This document shows positions 51,346 to 59,552 of a stretch of 64,000 nt of DNA, piece after piece. Each line of letters starts with the position of its first letter. Position 1 is the first letter of the stretch. Source of the DNA: Myxococcales bacterium (GTDB lineage: Bacteria; Myxococcota_A; Polyangia; Polyangiales; Polyangiaceae); assembly GCA_016706225.1 (NCBI GenBank), contig JADJKB010000025.1:806001-870000 (forward strand), written 5' to 3'. The notes below the pieces were generated by a model. The model was given only the letters and a program-made list of their open reading frames with translations, made no database searches and had not been told where the DNA came from. The position numbers and the translations under genes are program-made.

Positions 51346-52232
51346 TGCGCCTTCTCGACCGCGGCCTGTTCGAGCACGGCCGACAGATACTCGCGGTACT
51401 CACAGGCCGGCATCGCGTCGACCAGGCGCGCGAGCCCCGCCCGGTCGATGAACGCGCGCCGAAACGCCGCCTCCTCCGGGCAGCCCAGCTTGATGCCCTG
51501 GCGTTTTTCGAGGGTCTGCACGAACGCCGACGCATCATGCAGGCTCGAGCTGGTGCCCGCATCGAGCCACGCCGTCCCGCGCGCGAGCGGCTGAAACGAG
51601 AGCGCGCCCTGTTCCAGGTACTTGCGGATCAGATCGGTGATCTCGAGCTCCCCCCGAGGGCTCGGCGTCAGCCCGCGAGCGAAGCCCGCCGCCCGCGCGT
51701 CGAACAGATACAGCCCTGGCACCGCATAGTTACTCTTCGGCCTCGCGGGTTTCTCCTCGATCCCGACGACCCGATTCGCACCATCGAGCTCGACCACTCC
51801 ATACCGTTCCGGATCGCGCACGCGATACCCAAAGATCGTCGCGCCGCTCGAGTGCGCCGCAAACGCCCGCGCGAAGGTGTCCTCGGCATAAAACACGTTG
51901 TCCCCCAGGATGAGCGCGGCGGAGTCATCGCCGACGAAGTCCTCCGCAATCAACAGCGCCTCGGCGATGCCACGGGGTTTTGCCTGCTCGCGATAGACGA
52001 GCTCGAGCCCCAACCGCGCCCCGTCGCCGAACAGCTGGCGAAACCGCGGCAGCTCGGTCGGCGTCGAGATCAAACAGACCTCCCGCACCCCGTTGTCGAT
52101 CAGCGTGGTCAGCGGGTAAAAGACCATCGGCTTGTCGTAGATGGGCTGGAGCTGTTTGCACGCGACCTGAGTCAACGGATACAGCCGGCTCCCTGCGCCA
52201 CCTGCGAGGAGGATGCCCTTCACGCCCGGCAT
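51342..52232 (-). CDS. rmlA: Glucose-1-phosphate thymidylyltransferase
   Basis: The 296-residue enzyme makes dTDP-glucose from dTTP and glucose-1-phosphate. It has GILLAGGAGSRLYPLTQVAC (nucleotide loop), YDKPMVFYPL, LILGDNVFYA and EITDLIRKYLEQG, standard for the short RmlA type. It is first of the rmlA/rmlD-like/rmlB unit, with all three linked by four-base overlaps. ATG 52232 is used; GTG 52223 is a possible alternative. Confidence 0.95.
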   Translation of the reverse strand: MPGVKGILLAGGAGSRLYPLTQVACKQLQPIYDKPMVFYPLTTLIDNGVREVCLISTPTELPRFRQLFGDGARLGLELVYREQAKPRGIAEALLIAEDFVGDDSAALILGDNVFYAEDTFARAFAAHSSGATIFGYRVRDPERYGVVELDGANRVVGIEEKPARPKSNYAVPGLYLFDARAAGFARGLTPSPRGELEITDLIRKYLEQGALSFQPLARGTAWLDAGTSSSLHDASAFVQTLEKRQGIKLGCPEEAAFRRAFIDRAGLARLVDAMPACEYREYLSAVLEQAAVEKAQ

Positions 52233-52268
52233 CGTAGCCCGATTGCGGTCGGGAGGGGGTGAGCAAGC

Positions 52269-53975
52269 TCACGCTGTCAGCGCAACCACCGCTTCCCGGA
52301 GCAGCACATCGACCTCCGGTTCGACCCCGCGTTTCCGCAGCGCATTCAGCGCGGCCCGCGCACGCTTCGGCTCGAACCCCAGCCACACGAGCGCCCCCTG
52401 GACCTTGTCATGCAACGCCGCGACTGCCAGCTTCTGCTGCGCAATGCCCGCGGCAGCGTCCGCGTGCGTCGCGTGATCGCGAGCCGAGCGCCCGTCTGCC
52501 CGCTTCTGCTCTGCGCTGCGCACGGCAGGCTCCGCGTGCTTCGCTTGATCGCGAGCCGCGCGCTTGTCTGCTGGCTTCGGCTCCGCGATGCCCGCGGCAG
52601 CGTCCGCGTGCTTCGCTTGATCGCGAGCCGCGCGCTTGTCTGCGCGCTTCTGCTCCAGGAAGGCCTCGCCATACACCTCTCGGGCTGCCTCGGCGTTGTG
52701 CGCGGAGCAGAGCAGGCAGAGGTTTTCGGCCGTCGTCGGCCCTCCACGCGCGAACGGGTGTTTGTGCTCGAGGGTGACGAAGCGCTGCTCGCTGCAGCGC
52801 CGCCCCCGTTCGTCCACGAAGGCGCACTGGCCCCCATCGCGTTCCCAAACGATGCGCGCGACCTCCACGGGGACGTGCCGTGACCCCGGCGCGGGCGCTC
52901 GCGCCTTGCGCGGCTTGCGCGGCTTGCCGGACCCGAAGCGACGTTTTGTCTCCGCCGCCAGCAGTTCGTCGAGCGCTCGCTCGAACAGCGTCGCGAGATC
53001 TCCATTCGGGATGCTGTGACTCAGCAGATTTCGCGCGCGCTGGAGCTTGCCGTACAGCTCAGCGCTGGCGGTGAACTCGACTCGGTAGCTCGAAGCCGAG
53101 AGTGGCTCGAGGCGGAATTGCGTCGCCGTCGTCGGCCGCGCGCTATTCCCAGGAATAGCAGCGCCGTTCCCAGGACCAGTGCACGCCGCCCCGCTATTCC
53201 CAGGAATAGCGCCACCGTTCCCCGGCCCCGCGCACGCCGCGCCACCATTCCCAGGAATAGCGCTGCCGTTCCCAGGACCAGTGCACGCCGCCCCGCTATT
53301 CCCAGGAATAGCGCCACCGTTCCCCGGCCCCGCGCAGTCCGCCCCGCTATTCCCAGGAATAGCGCCACCGTTCCCCGGCCCCGCGCACGCCGCGCCAGCA
53401 TTCCCAGGAACAGCGCCGCCGTTCCCCGGCCCCGCGCAGGCCGCGCCACCATTCCCAGGAATAGCGCTGCCGTTCCCAGGACCAGCGCATGCCGCGCCAC
53501 CATTCCCAGGAACACCAGCGGGATGACGCCAGCTTCCGGAACCATCGAGCGGCGTGATGGTCGGGAGGACGTCGGAGCGGGGAAACCAGCGCGCGAGGAG
53601 TGCCTCGATCTCGCGTCGGGTCTTGCCGCGCGCTTCACCCAGCAGGGCGTCCGCGTTGCCGTGGGTCAAGTGCGGCGCGAGCAGGTAGAGGCCCGTCAGG
53701 TGGATCGCCCCGCCCTCCAGCTCTCCAACGACGCGAGGGAGACGTCGGCACAGGCGCGCGACCTTGATGCGCTTGGCCGCCTCCTCTTCGGAGTAGCCGA
53801 GGCGCTCGACGCAGAAGGTGTGCAGCGAGGAGCACGCATCTCGCAAATACAGCCTGCGCCGATCGATCTCCGCCAGGTAGGCGATGACTTCAGCCGTGCC
53901 GTTTCGCTCGGCGAACCGGGCAAGAGGCGCGCGCGCGAGCAGTTCGTCGTTGCTGAGCGAGGTGACCGGAGTCAT
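52269..53975 (-). CDS. HNH endonuclease-domain protein with two internal repeat arrays and RuvA-like C-terminus
   Basis: The 568-residue protein has a helical N-terminal region (1-150), then seven and a bit 17-residue repeats (155-279, IPGNGGAACAGPGNGGA type). An HNH nuclease domain follows at about 375-430 (RDGGQCAFVDERGRRC, LEHKHPFARGG, NLCLLCSAHN). Three 24-residue Lys/Arg/Ala repeats (443-514) come next. It ends in KVQGALVWLGFEPKRARAAL, like RuvA domain III. Related HNH proteins are common in multiple copies in myxobacterial genomes; their target is unclear. The start overlaps a small gene upstream (ATGA). Confidence 0.82.
   Translation of the reverse strand: MTPVTSLSNDELLARAPLARFAERNGTAEVIAYLAEIDRRRLYLRDACSSLHTFCVERLGYSEEEAAKRIKVARLCRRLPRVVGELEGGAIHLTGLYLLAPHLTHGNADALLGEARGKTRREIEALLARWFPRSDVLPTITPLDGSGSWRHPAGVPGNGGAACAGPGNGSAIPGNGGAACAGPGNGGAVPGNAGAACAGPGNGGAIPGNSGADCAGPGNGGAIPGNSGAACTGPGNGSAIPGNGGAACAGPGNGGAIPGNSGAACTGPGNGAAIPGNSARPTTATQFRLEPLSASSYRVEFTASAELYGKLQRARNLLSHSIPNGDLATLFERALDELLAAETKRRFGSGKPRKPRKARAPAPGSRHVPVEVARIVWERDGGQCAFVDERGRRCSEQRFVTLEHKHPFARGGPTTAENLCLLCSAHNAEAAREVYGEAFLEQKRADKRAARDQAKHADAAAGIAEPKPADKRAARDQAKHAEPAVRSAEQKRADGRSARDHATHADAAAGIAQQKLAVAALHDKVQGALVWLGFEPKRARAALNALRKRGVEPEVDVLLREAVVALTA
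52434..52649 (-). repeat. 72-bp tandem repeats near the 3' end of the HNH gene
   Basis: Three 24-residue units span codons 443-514, of form KRADKRAARDQAKHADAAAG followed by IAEP, with KPADK and KRADG variants. They give a highly charged helix between the HNH domain and the RuvA-like tail. Confidence 0.85.
53139..53513 (-). repeat. 51-bp tandem repeats in the HNH gene
   Basis: Seven complete 17-residue units and part of an eighth form codons 155-279. Units vary as IPGNSGAACTGPGNGSA or VPGNAGAACAGPGNGGA. The Gly/Asn/Pro content suggests a flexible linker or turn-rich solenoid, and most units carry one Cys. Confidence 0.9.
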
Positions 53976-54400
53976 GGCTCGTCTGAAACTGTGTGGACGT
54001 TACAGGTCGAAGTGCGGCGCCGCGCTCGGCCGTACGCATCGAGCCCCCGCGCGCGCTGGTGCCTCTTCCAACTCGCATCGCGCTGTTCGAGCTCGGACTC
54101 GCCGAGAGCGCCGGCATTTTTCAGGGCGAACAGCGCAGATCTGATGGAGATCCCCGGGACGTCCGCGCGCGACGCCGCGCCACAACCCCGACACACCTGC
54201 ATCGGCGACACGATCCCCCGCGCATTCCGGATCGCCTTCCGTTGCTCGTTCAAGCGTTCGAGCAAATCCGCGAGCTCCTCCCAGGACATCGCGGGCGACC
54301 ACGCGGCGGTGAGCGCCTTCAGCAACTCGGGGAACCACACCCGCTGCGCATCACCTGAAGCCATCGCCCACCCGCTCGGCTCGAGGCTTGACTCGGCCAT
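53972..54400 (-). CDS. Small protein of unknown function coupled to the HNH gene
   Basis: This protein of about 142 residues has helical segments WFPELLKALTAAWSPAMSW and LLERLNEQRKAIRNARG, a short CRGCG knuckle (a single Cys pair), and a helix SIRSALFALKNAGALGE. The pattern looks conserved rather than random, but no family was recognised. Starts are uncertain (GTG 54457, ATG 54418, ATG 54400), and none has a clear ribosome site. Its stop overlaps the HNH start by four bases, so the two are probably translated together. The basic C-terminal end lies in the shared region. Confidence 0.55.
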   Translation of the reverse strand: MAESSLEPSGWAMASGDAQRVWFPELLKALTAAWSPAMSWEELADLLERLNEQRKAIRNARGIVSPMQVCRGCGAASRADVPGISIRSALFALKNAGALGESELEQRDASWKRHQRARGLDAYGRARRRTSTCNVHTVSDEP

Positions 54401-54842
54401 GACCAGCACCGCCCGCATCGACAGTACAGAGTCGGCGCACGTATCGGGTTCGGGCACGCTCGCCCGCGCGAGTACTGTTCACAGGTCCGAGCTCCTCCGG
54501 CTCGGAGCAAGGCACGAGCGCGAGCGTGGGCGGGCGCGGACGCGAACGCGAACGCAGGCGCGGAGGCAAATGCGGACCCCGCTCTGCATTCAGCCCCCTC
54601 TTCACCTGGCCTCCCACGCCGCGTTCCACGATGCGGATCTCCGCCATCTCGATGTTCGGTGCACCAACCTCGATCTGGGCACCCAACCCGTTCTTCGCTT
54701 CGCTGGAAGGCTCGGGCCGTCGTCCCTCGGCATCGCGCCAACGCTCGGGCGCACGAGCCGGCGCCCCGAAGGACAGACGACCGAGCACAGCGACGGCGAC
54801 AGCCAGCGAAGTGAAAAACGAAACCAGCAGTATCCTCGACAT
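54351..54842 (-). CDS. Doubtful small secreted protein
   Basis: ATG 54842 opens MSRILLVSFFTSLAVAVAVL, a plausible signal peptide or anchor. The remaining 130 residues are Arg/Pro-rich without recognisable structure. The frame overlaps the small gene at 53972-54400 by about 50 bases on the same strand, which is unusual, so at most part of it is real. Confidence 0.3.
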   Translation of the reverse strand: MSRILLVSFFTSLAVAVAVLGRLSFGAPARAPERWRDAEGRRPEPSSEAKNGLGAQIEVGAPNIEMAEIRIVERGVGGQVKRGLNAERGPHLPPRLRSRSRPRPPTLALVPCSEPEELGPVNSTRAGERARTRYVRRLCTVDAGGAGHGRVKPRAERVGDGFR

Positions 54843-55197
54843 GACCTGCGCGTTAGCCAGCGCCGTGCCAGGCTCGCTCCCACTCGATTGCCTTGAAATT
54901 CGCCCCCGCGGACTCCCCCAGGGGTGGCGATCCCCCGGCCACCGCCGGCGATCGCCACCCGCCCAGCGATCGCCACCGCCGGCGATCGCCACCCGCCGGC
55001 GCGCGCCCGGGCCACGGCTCGGAAATCCCGACTTCGCGCCACGCCGCCCCCGACGACTGGTCCTGAACATACGCCGAGGGTCACTGGCCGGAAGTGGCAC
55101 GTGCGAGCTGCCATGGCGCCTCAGCCTCTCGCGGCGGTGGCCATCAGGACGAGCAGCGCTGCTGGCCCGCGCGCGTGCCAACAGATACGCTCAAGAA
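54843..55197. other. 355-bp region without a convincing gene, with GCGATCGC repeats
   Basis: This lies between the doubtful secreted frame (minus) and mntA (plus). At 54935-55000 there are three GCGATCGC palindromes (54948-54955, 54966-54973 and 54982-54989) within repeated CGCCACCGCC/CGCCACCCGCC context. No reading frame shows protein-like composition. It should hold the mntA-hepT promoter, and the antitoxin or complex may act here, but no operator was identified. Confidence 0.5.
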
Positions 55198-55548
55198 GTG
55201 CCGGTTTCGATCAGCGACATGGCTCTGGCGATCCGCGAACGCACCGTCCGCGAGCGCGTGCAGGTGGACGCCCGGGCCCGAGCTCTTCACGCGCGGGTGT
55301 CGGAAGCCGCGGCGTGCCTGCGCGCTCATGGGGCGCGTCGCGCATGGTTGTTTGGCTCCCTCGCGGAAAATCGGTCTCGCCTCGACAGCGACGTCGATCT
55401 CGCGGTCGAAGGGCTGCCGCCGGCGCGCTACTTCGATGTGCTCGCTGAGCTCACGGAGTTGTTCGGAACGCGCGTCGACCTCGTGTGTCTCGAAACAGCG
55501 CCGCCCACGCTGCGCGACCGGGTGCTGCAGACCGGGATCGAGCTGTGA
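55198..55548 (+). CDS. mntA: MntA-like antitoxin nucleotidyltransferase
   Basis: This protein of about 116 residues holds the minimal nucleotidyltransferase signature GSX10DXD exactly (Gly53-Ser54, then Asp65-Val-Asp67), followed by a third acidic candidate in DLVCLE. In type VII toxin-antitoxin modules MntA adenylylates a Tyr of the HepT toxin and silences it. GTG 55198 is used; ATG 55219 would still keep all catalytic residues. The stop overlaps the hepT GTG (GTGA). Confidence 0.82.
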   Translation: MPVSISDMALAIRERTVRERVQVDARARALHARVSEAAACLRAHGARRAWLFGSLAENRSRLDSDVDLAVEGLPPARYFDVLAELTELFGTRVDLVCLETAPPTLRDRVLQTGIEL

Positions 55549-56027
55549 CCCCGGAGGAGATCCTCCGCTTGCGGGCTGAGCTCGGCAGCGATCGCCAAGC
55601 GTTCGAGGGGCGGGTGGAGGAGCTTCGAGTCCTGAACGCAGCAACCGCTTCGCCCGCAGAGGTCGCGCAGCTCGCCGTCGCGCTCCACCACGCGTACGGC
55701 GCAGTTGAAGCGGCGCTTGCCCGGATCGCACGTGTCATCGAACGAGGCCTGCCGGAGGGGCCCGACTGGCACTCGGCCCTGCTTCACGCGATGACCCTGG
55801 ACATCCCTTCCGTGAGGCCTGCCGTGCTGTCTGGCCAATCCGTCGCGGCGCTGCGGAAGTTGCTGGCGTTCCGACACTTCTTTCGCCACGCCTACGCGGC
55901 CGAATGGGATCGCGAACAGCTTGCGACCCTTCGGCAATGCGCCGTCGACGCGGGCCCTCAGGTGGTGGCGGATCTCGGCGCGTTCGAAGCCGTTCTCGCG
56001 CGCTTGGCCGCAGAGCTGGGCCGCTAG
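55545..56027 (+). CDS. hepT: HepT-like HEPN toxin ribonuclease
   Basis: The 160-residue all-helical protein carries the HEPN motif RX4HXY (Arg110, His115, Tyr117 in RHFFRHAY). HepT cuts RNA, and the Tyr is the residue that MntA modifies in known pairs. It overlaps mntA by four bases, the normal arrangement. It is a little longer than many HepT proteins (about 130-150 residues). The module sits with an HNH gene and pseudogenes in an accessory region. Confidence 0.82.
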   Translation: MTPEEILRLRAELGSDRQAFEGRVEELRVLNAATASPAEVAQLAVALHHAYGAVEAALARIARVIERGLPEGPDWHSALLHAMTLDIPSVRPAVLSGQSVAALRKLLAFRHFFRHAYAAEWDREQLATLRQCAVDAGPQVVADLGAFEAVLARLAAELGR

Positions 56028-56085
56028 TCCGCCGGCGGCATCAGGCACGCCTCCGCCGCCCCTCACCCCCCGCCGCCCCCCGCCC

Positions 56086-57485
56086 TCAGTACCCCCGCTT
56101 CCCCCGCCGCGGCGCCGGATAGTCCGGCAGCTCTCGGTTGACCTCGTCCCAGCGCGCGCGCAGCGCTTCGGCTGGATTCTTCCCGAGATCGTTCTGCTCC
56201 GCCGGATCGGCGTCCAGATCGAACACCTGGGGCAGTAGCTCGTTCTCGGTCACCACGATCTTCTTGCCGTCGTGGATCAGCGCGCGCCGCCGCGGGGCCT
56301 GATCGGTGTACGGCATGTCGATCACGATGTCGCGCACAGGTGGGCGTGCCCCCGCGAGCTCCGACACCAAGCTCACCCCGCGAAAACCCGCTGGCGCCGC
56401 TACACCCATCAGCTCGCAAACCGTGCGCGCCAGATCCAGATGGCTCCGCCGCGTCTCGATCTTCGCCGCCGACACCCCCGGCACCCGGATCAACAGCGGC
56501 ACCCGCGTCAGCACGTCCCAGAGCGTGTACCCGTGCTCGAACGTGCTCTTGTGCTCCCCGAACGCCTCACCGTGATCCGCGCTGACGATCACCGCGGTCT
56601 TGCCTGCCCACGGCTGCTGGTCGATGAAGTCGAGCACCCGACCGAGCTGCGCATCGGTGAACACGACCTCCCCGTCGTATTGATTGCGCAGCGCCTGCCC
56701 CGTCTCCGACAGCGGCACCCCGGCGGAACGACCGCACCTGCGTCCTCGTACGCCGAGCCACTGAAGCGAGGAAACCCCTCGTGCCGCGCGTAGGAGAAAT
56801 GCGGGTCCATGAAGTGCGCCCACGCAAAAAAGCGCTTCCCACTCTGCTTTTTCAGCCCTTCGATCAACAGGTCGGCGATCTCCCCATCAACGACGTGCCC
56901 TTCGCGCGCCGGCCGAGTCGTGATCTTCGGCACGACCTGCCACGAGTCGAACCCCTGCTGGATCCCGGTGTCGCCCTGGAAGTAGACGTGCCCGTGCACC
57001 GCCAGCGTGCTCACGCCCGCCGCCTTCAGCACCTCCGCCAGCATCTCGTTCTCCGCGCCGAAGCCGCTGGTCGCGAGCCCGTTGCGGTTCAGCTCCGACG
57101 GGTAGCGCGCCGCCATCAGGCCGCCGAGGCTCATCGACGTGTAGCTCGAGAGCGCATAGGCGTGCGTGTACACGACGCTCTGCTCCGCGAGCCGCGTCAG
57201 CTTCGGTGCAATCGCCCGCGGGTAGCCGAGCCACGGCATGTCAGCGCGCAGCGCGTCAACGGTGAGCAAGACGACGTTCAGGTCACTCGGCGCGCGCGGC
57301 GCCGCAGCGCCACCCGGCTTGGGAAAGGGCGTTGGTGCAGGGGAGGGCGGGGGGCTCGCGCTCGGGAAGGGTGCGGGGGGCGCGGGCTCGGTGCGATCGT
57401 GCCCGCCGCTTCGGCCGCGGTCGCAGGCGGTGAGAGCGAGGGCGAGGGCGAGGGCGAGGGCGAGGGTGTTGTCGGGGGTGTTCAT
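56086..57485 (-). pseudogene. Sulfatase/alkaline-phosphatase-superfamily lipoprotein, frameshifted
   Basis: The 5' part (57485 to about 56718) encodes lipoprotein signal MNTPDNTLALALALALALTAC, then VVLLTVDALRADMPWLGYPR (metal site) and SSYTSMSLGG, where Thr takes the usual Cys/Ser nucleophile place. It then runs to HFMDPHFSYA. The 3' part in another frame has QYDGEVVFTDAQLGRVLDFI, VIVSADHGEAFGEH and DLDADPAEQNDLG. The frames join at a GGGG run (56718-56721), where one missing G, or a -1 slip, restores one sulfatase. It is either a recent mutation, a sequencing error or a programmed shift. Confidence 0.75.
57438..57467 (-). repeat. Hexanucleotide repeat encoding (Leu-Ala)n in the sulfatase signal peptide
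   Basis: On the plus strand GAGGGC occurs four times in tandem (57438-57461) with a fifth variant copy GAGGGT. On the coding strand it gives the repeated Leu-Ala of the signal core. Copy-number change would lengthen or shorten the hydrophobic core without shifting frame. Confidence 0.85.
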
Positions 57486-58035
57486 TCGACGCCTCGGGTT
57501 CGGGCGGCGCGTCTTGTACCCAATCCGAAATCGAAGCGGCGCAGGACGACATCCTGCCACGGAATGATCTCGACATCGCTTCCGATGCGGGTGTGCAGGC
57601 CCTCGCCCACCACCACGTAGCCGCGTTTGACGCCGAGATCCGCCATGCACTGGCGTAGTCTCGGAGATAAATCTTTGGTGACTTCGTGAGGCGCTTCTGG
57701 ATGTTCGTGTGGAAGGGCTGCAGGCGGCGCGTGACAAACAAGCCTTCGAGAACATCCAGATCGCGGCTGACGGTCGGCACCGAGACTCCCAGCGAACGGG
57801 CCAGATCCGAGGCGTTCAACAGGTTCCCGTGCACGTGAACGAGCATCTCGACCAAAGTGCGAAGGCGAGTCGGTGGCAGGCCGATGCCCAGGCCGGGCAA
57901 GTCGCGTTCCAGCACGGCCGTCAGGTAGTCGTCCAGCCATTCAGATCGGGCGCGCGCCGCCGACATGGACGAGCACGGCAGGTGCGGTCCGAAGCAGTCG
58001 GCGAAGTGACTCCCCCGCCAGGCGAGCCCGGGGTT
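57482..58035 (-). pseudogene. Remnant of an AAA ATPase with DUF4143 domain
   Basis: The frame from 58035 gives LAWRGSHFADCFGPHL and then SEWLDDYLTAVLERDLPGLG, LHNASD-like NLLNASDLARSLGVSVPTVS, FVTRRLQPFHTNIQKRLTKS and PKIYLRD, typical of DUF4143. A TGA stands in frame at 58036-58038, and the ATPase part is missing. After YLRD the frame shifts near 57645-57665 and resumes in CMADLGVKRGYVVVGEGLHT, with an internal deletion. Its last stop overlaps the sulfatase ATG by four bases, probably by chance. Confidence 0.7.
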
Positions 58036-58102
58036 TCATGGGTCGGAATTTTAAACCGTGACTTTAAGAAGTCAAGTCATCGCCGCGCGCCGCTCCGGCC
58101 GC

Positions 58103-59464
58103 TCACAGCCCATACACCTTCGACCGATCCCCCGCGACGCCGAAGAGCGCATCCCGCGTGTCCACGATCAGCTTCGCCTCCGCGAACAGCCGCTTGCGAT
58201 CGAGCGCCGTGTGGTCGGTGATGATCACGACGCAGTCCCAGGGCGCGAAGCTCCCCGCGGGATCCACCCCCGTCAGCTGCAGCCCCTCCTCCTCGAAGGT
58301 CGCCACATGTGGATCCATGTACGCAATGTCGGCGCCGCGAGCCGCCAGATCGTGGATCACCGTGAACGCAGGGCTCTCCCGCATGTCTTCGATGTCGCGT
58401 TTGTACGCCACGCCGTAGACCAGGATCTTCGAGCCCTTCACCGGCTTCGAGTGGGCGTTCAGCGCCTCGGTCACCCGCTCGACCACGTACGACGGCATGG
58501 CGCTGTTGATGGTGTCCGCCAGCTCGATGAAGCGCGCCTGGTATTTCAGCGAGCGCAGCTTCCACGACAGGTACAGCGGATCGATGGGGATGCAGTGCCC
58601 GCCGAGCCCCGGTCCCGGGTAGAACGGCATGAACCCGAAGGGCTTGCTCGCCGCGGCGCGGATCACCTCGAAGGGATCGAGCCCGAGGCGCCGGCTCATC
58701 ATGGCGACCTCGTTCACCAACCCGATGTTGACCGCGCGGAAGGTGTTCTCGAGCAGCTTCACCATCTCGGCCGCTTTGGTGCTCGAGACCGGCACCAGGG
58801 TGTCGATGATCTGCCCGTACAGCGCCGTCACGGCCTTCAGGCAGCCCGGCGTCTCCCCGCCGATGACCTTGGGGGTGTTCTTGGTCTTGTAGATTTGGTT
58901 GCCGGGGTCGACGCGCTCCGGTGAGAACGCAACGAACACGTTCTCGCCGAGCACGAAGCCGTTCTCGGTCAGCTTCGGCACGAGCACTTCGGTGGTGGTG
59001 CCCGGGTACGTCGTGCTCTCGAGCACGATCAGCATGTCCGGGTGCTGGTGCTTCACGATCTCGTCGGCGGCCGCGACGATGAAGCGCATGTCCGGATCTT
59101 TGGTCTTGTTGAGGGGCGTCGGCACGCACACCACGACCGCGTCGGCCTCCGCCAGCACCTTCGGATCGACGGTCGCCGACAGCTTGCGCGTCGCCACGTG
59201 GGGCGCGAGATCCGCCGTCGGCACGTCCTGGATGTAGGACTCGCCCGCGTTCAAGAGCCGGACCTTCTCCGGGTCGTAGTCGAGCCCCGTGACCCGGAAG
59301 CCCGCGCGAGCGAACTCGGCGACCAGCGGAAGTCCAACGTACCCGATGCCCACGACAACGACGTGGACGCTCCGGTCTGCGATCTTTTCGAGGAGAGTAG
59401 GCGTGGCGGCGCGGAGAGTACGCGCGTTTGGGGGTTGGTTTCCAGGGGGCTGCCGGGGATTCAA
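58103..59464 (-). CDS. Nucleotide-sugar dehydrogenase (WbpA/UDP-glucose 6-dehydrogenase family)
   Basis: This protein of about 453 residues has VVVVGIGYVGLPLVAEFARA (NAD fold), VLESTTYPGTTTEV, FSPERVDPGN and catalytic Cys in GPGLGGHCIPIDPLYL. The WbpA-type spacing GGHCIPIDPLYLSW suggests UDP-N-acetylhexosamine oxidation rather than plain UDP-glucose, but this is a family-level call. The start is uncertain: TTG 59464 is the closest plausible one, and ATG 59584 would overlap the next gene. It is probably for capsule or O-antigen precursors. Confidence 0.85.
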   Translation of the reverse strand: MNPRQPPGNQPPNARTLRAATPTLLEKIADRSVHVVVVGIGYVGLPLVAEFARAGFRVTGLDYDPEKVRLLNAGESYIQDVPTADLAPHVATRKLSATVDPKVLAEADAVVVCVPTPLNKTKDPDMRFIVAAADEIVKHQHPDMLIVLESTTYPGTTTEVLVPKLTENGFVLGENVFVAFSPERVDPGNQIYKTKNTPKVIGGETPGCLKAVTALYGQIIDTLVPVSSTKAAEMVKLLENTFRAVNIGLVNEVAMMSRRLGLDPFEVIRAAASKPFGFMPFYPGPGLGGHCIPIDPLYLSWKLRSLKYQARFIELADTINSAMPSYVVERVTEALNAHSKPVKGSKILVYGVAYKRDIEDMRESPAFTVIHDLAARGADIAYMDPHVATFEEEGLQLTGVDPAGSFAPWDCVVIITDHTALDRKRLFAEAKLIVDTRDALFGVAGDRSKVYGL

Positions 59465-59552
59465 ACGCGCGCGGTTTTGCCGGAAAACCCGGCGAGCGCC
59501 GAGCTCAGTCTCCGAGTCGCGCCGCGACGTCGTCCAGAAATCCGCGAGCGCC

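Noticed and set aside
59440..59500. Possible tRNA near GGGATTCAAACG
   Set aside because: The patch resembles a T-loop, but no acceptor, D-arm or anticodon arm can be folded around it.
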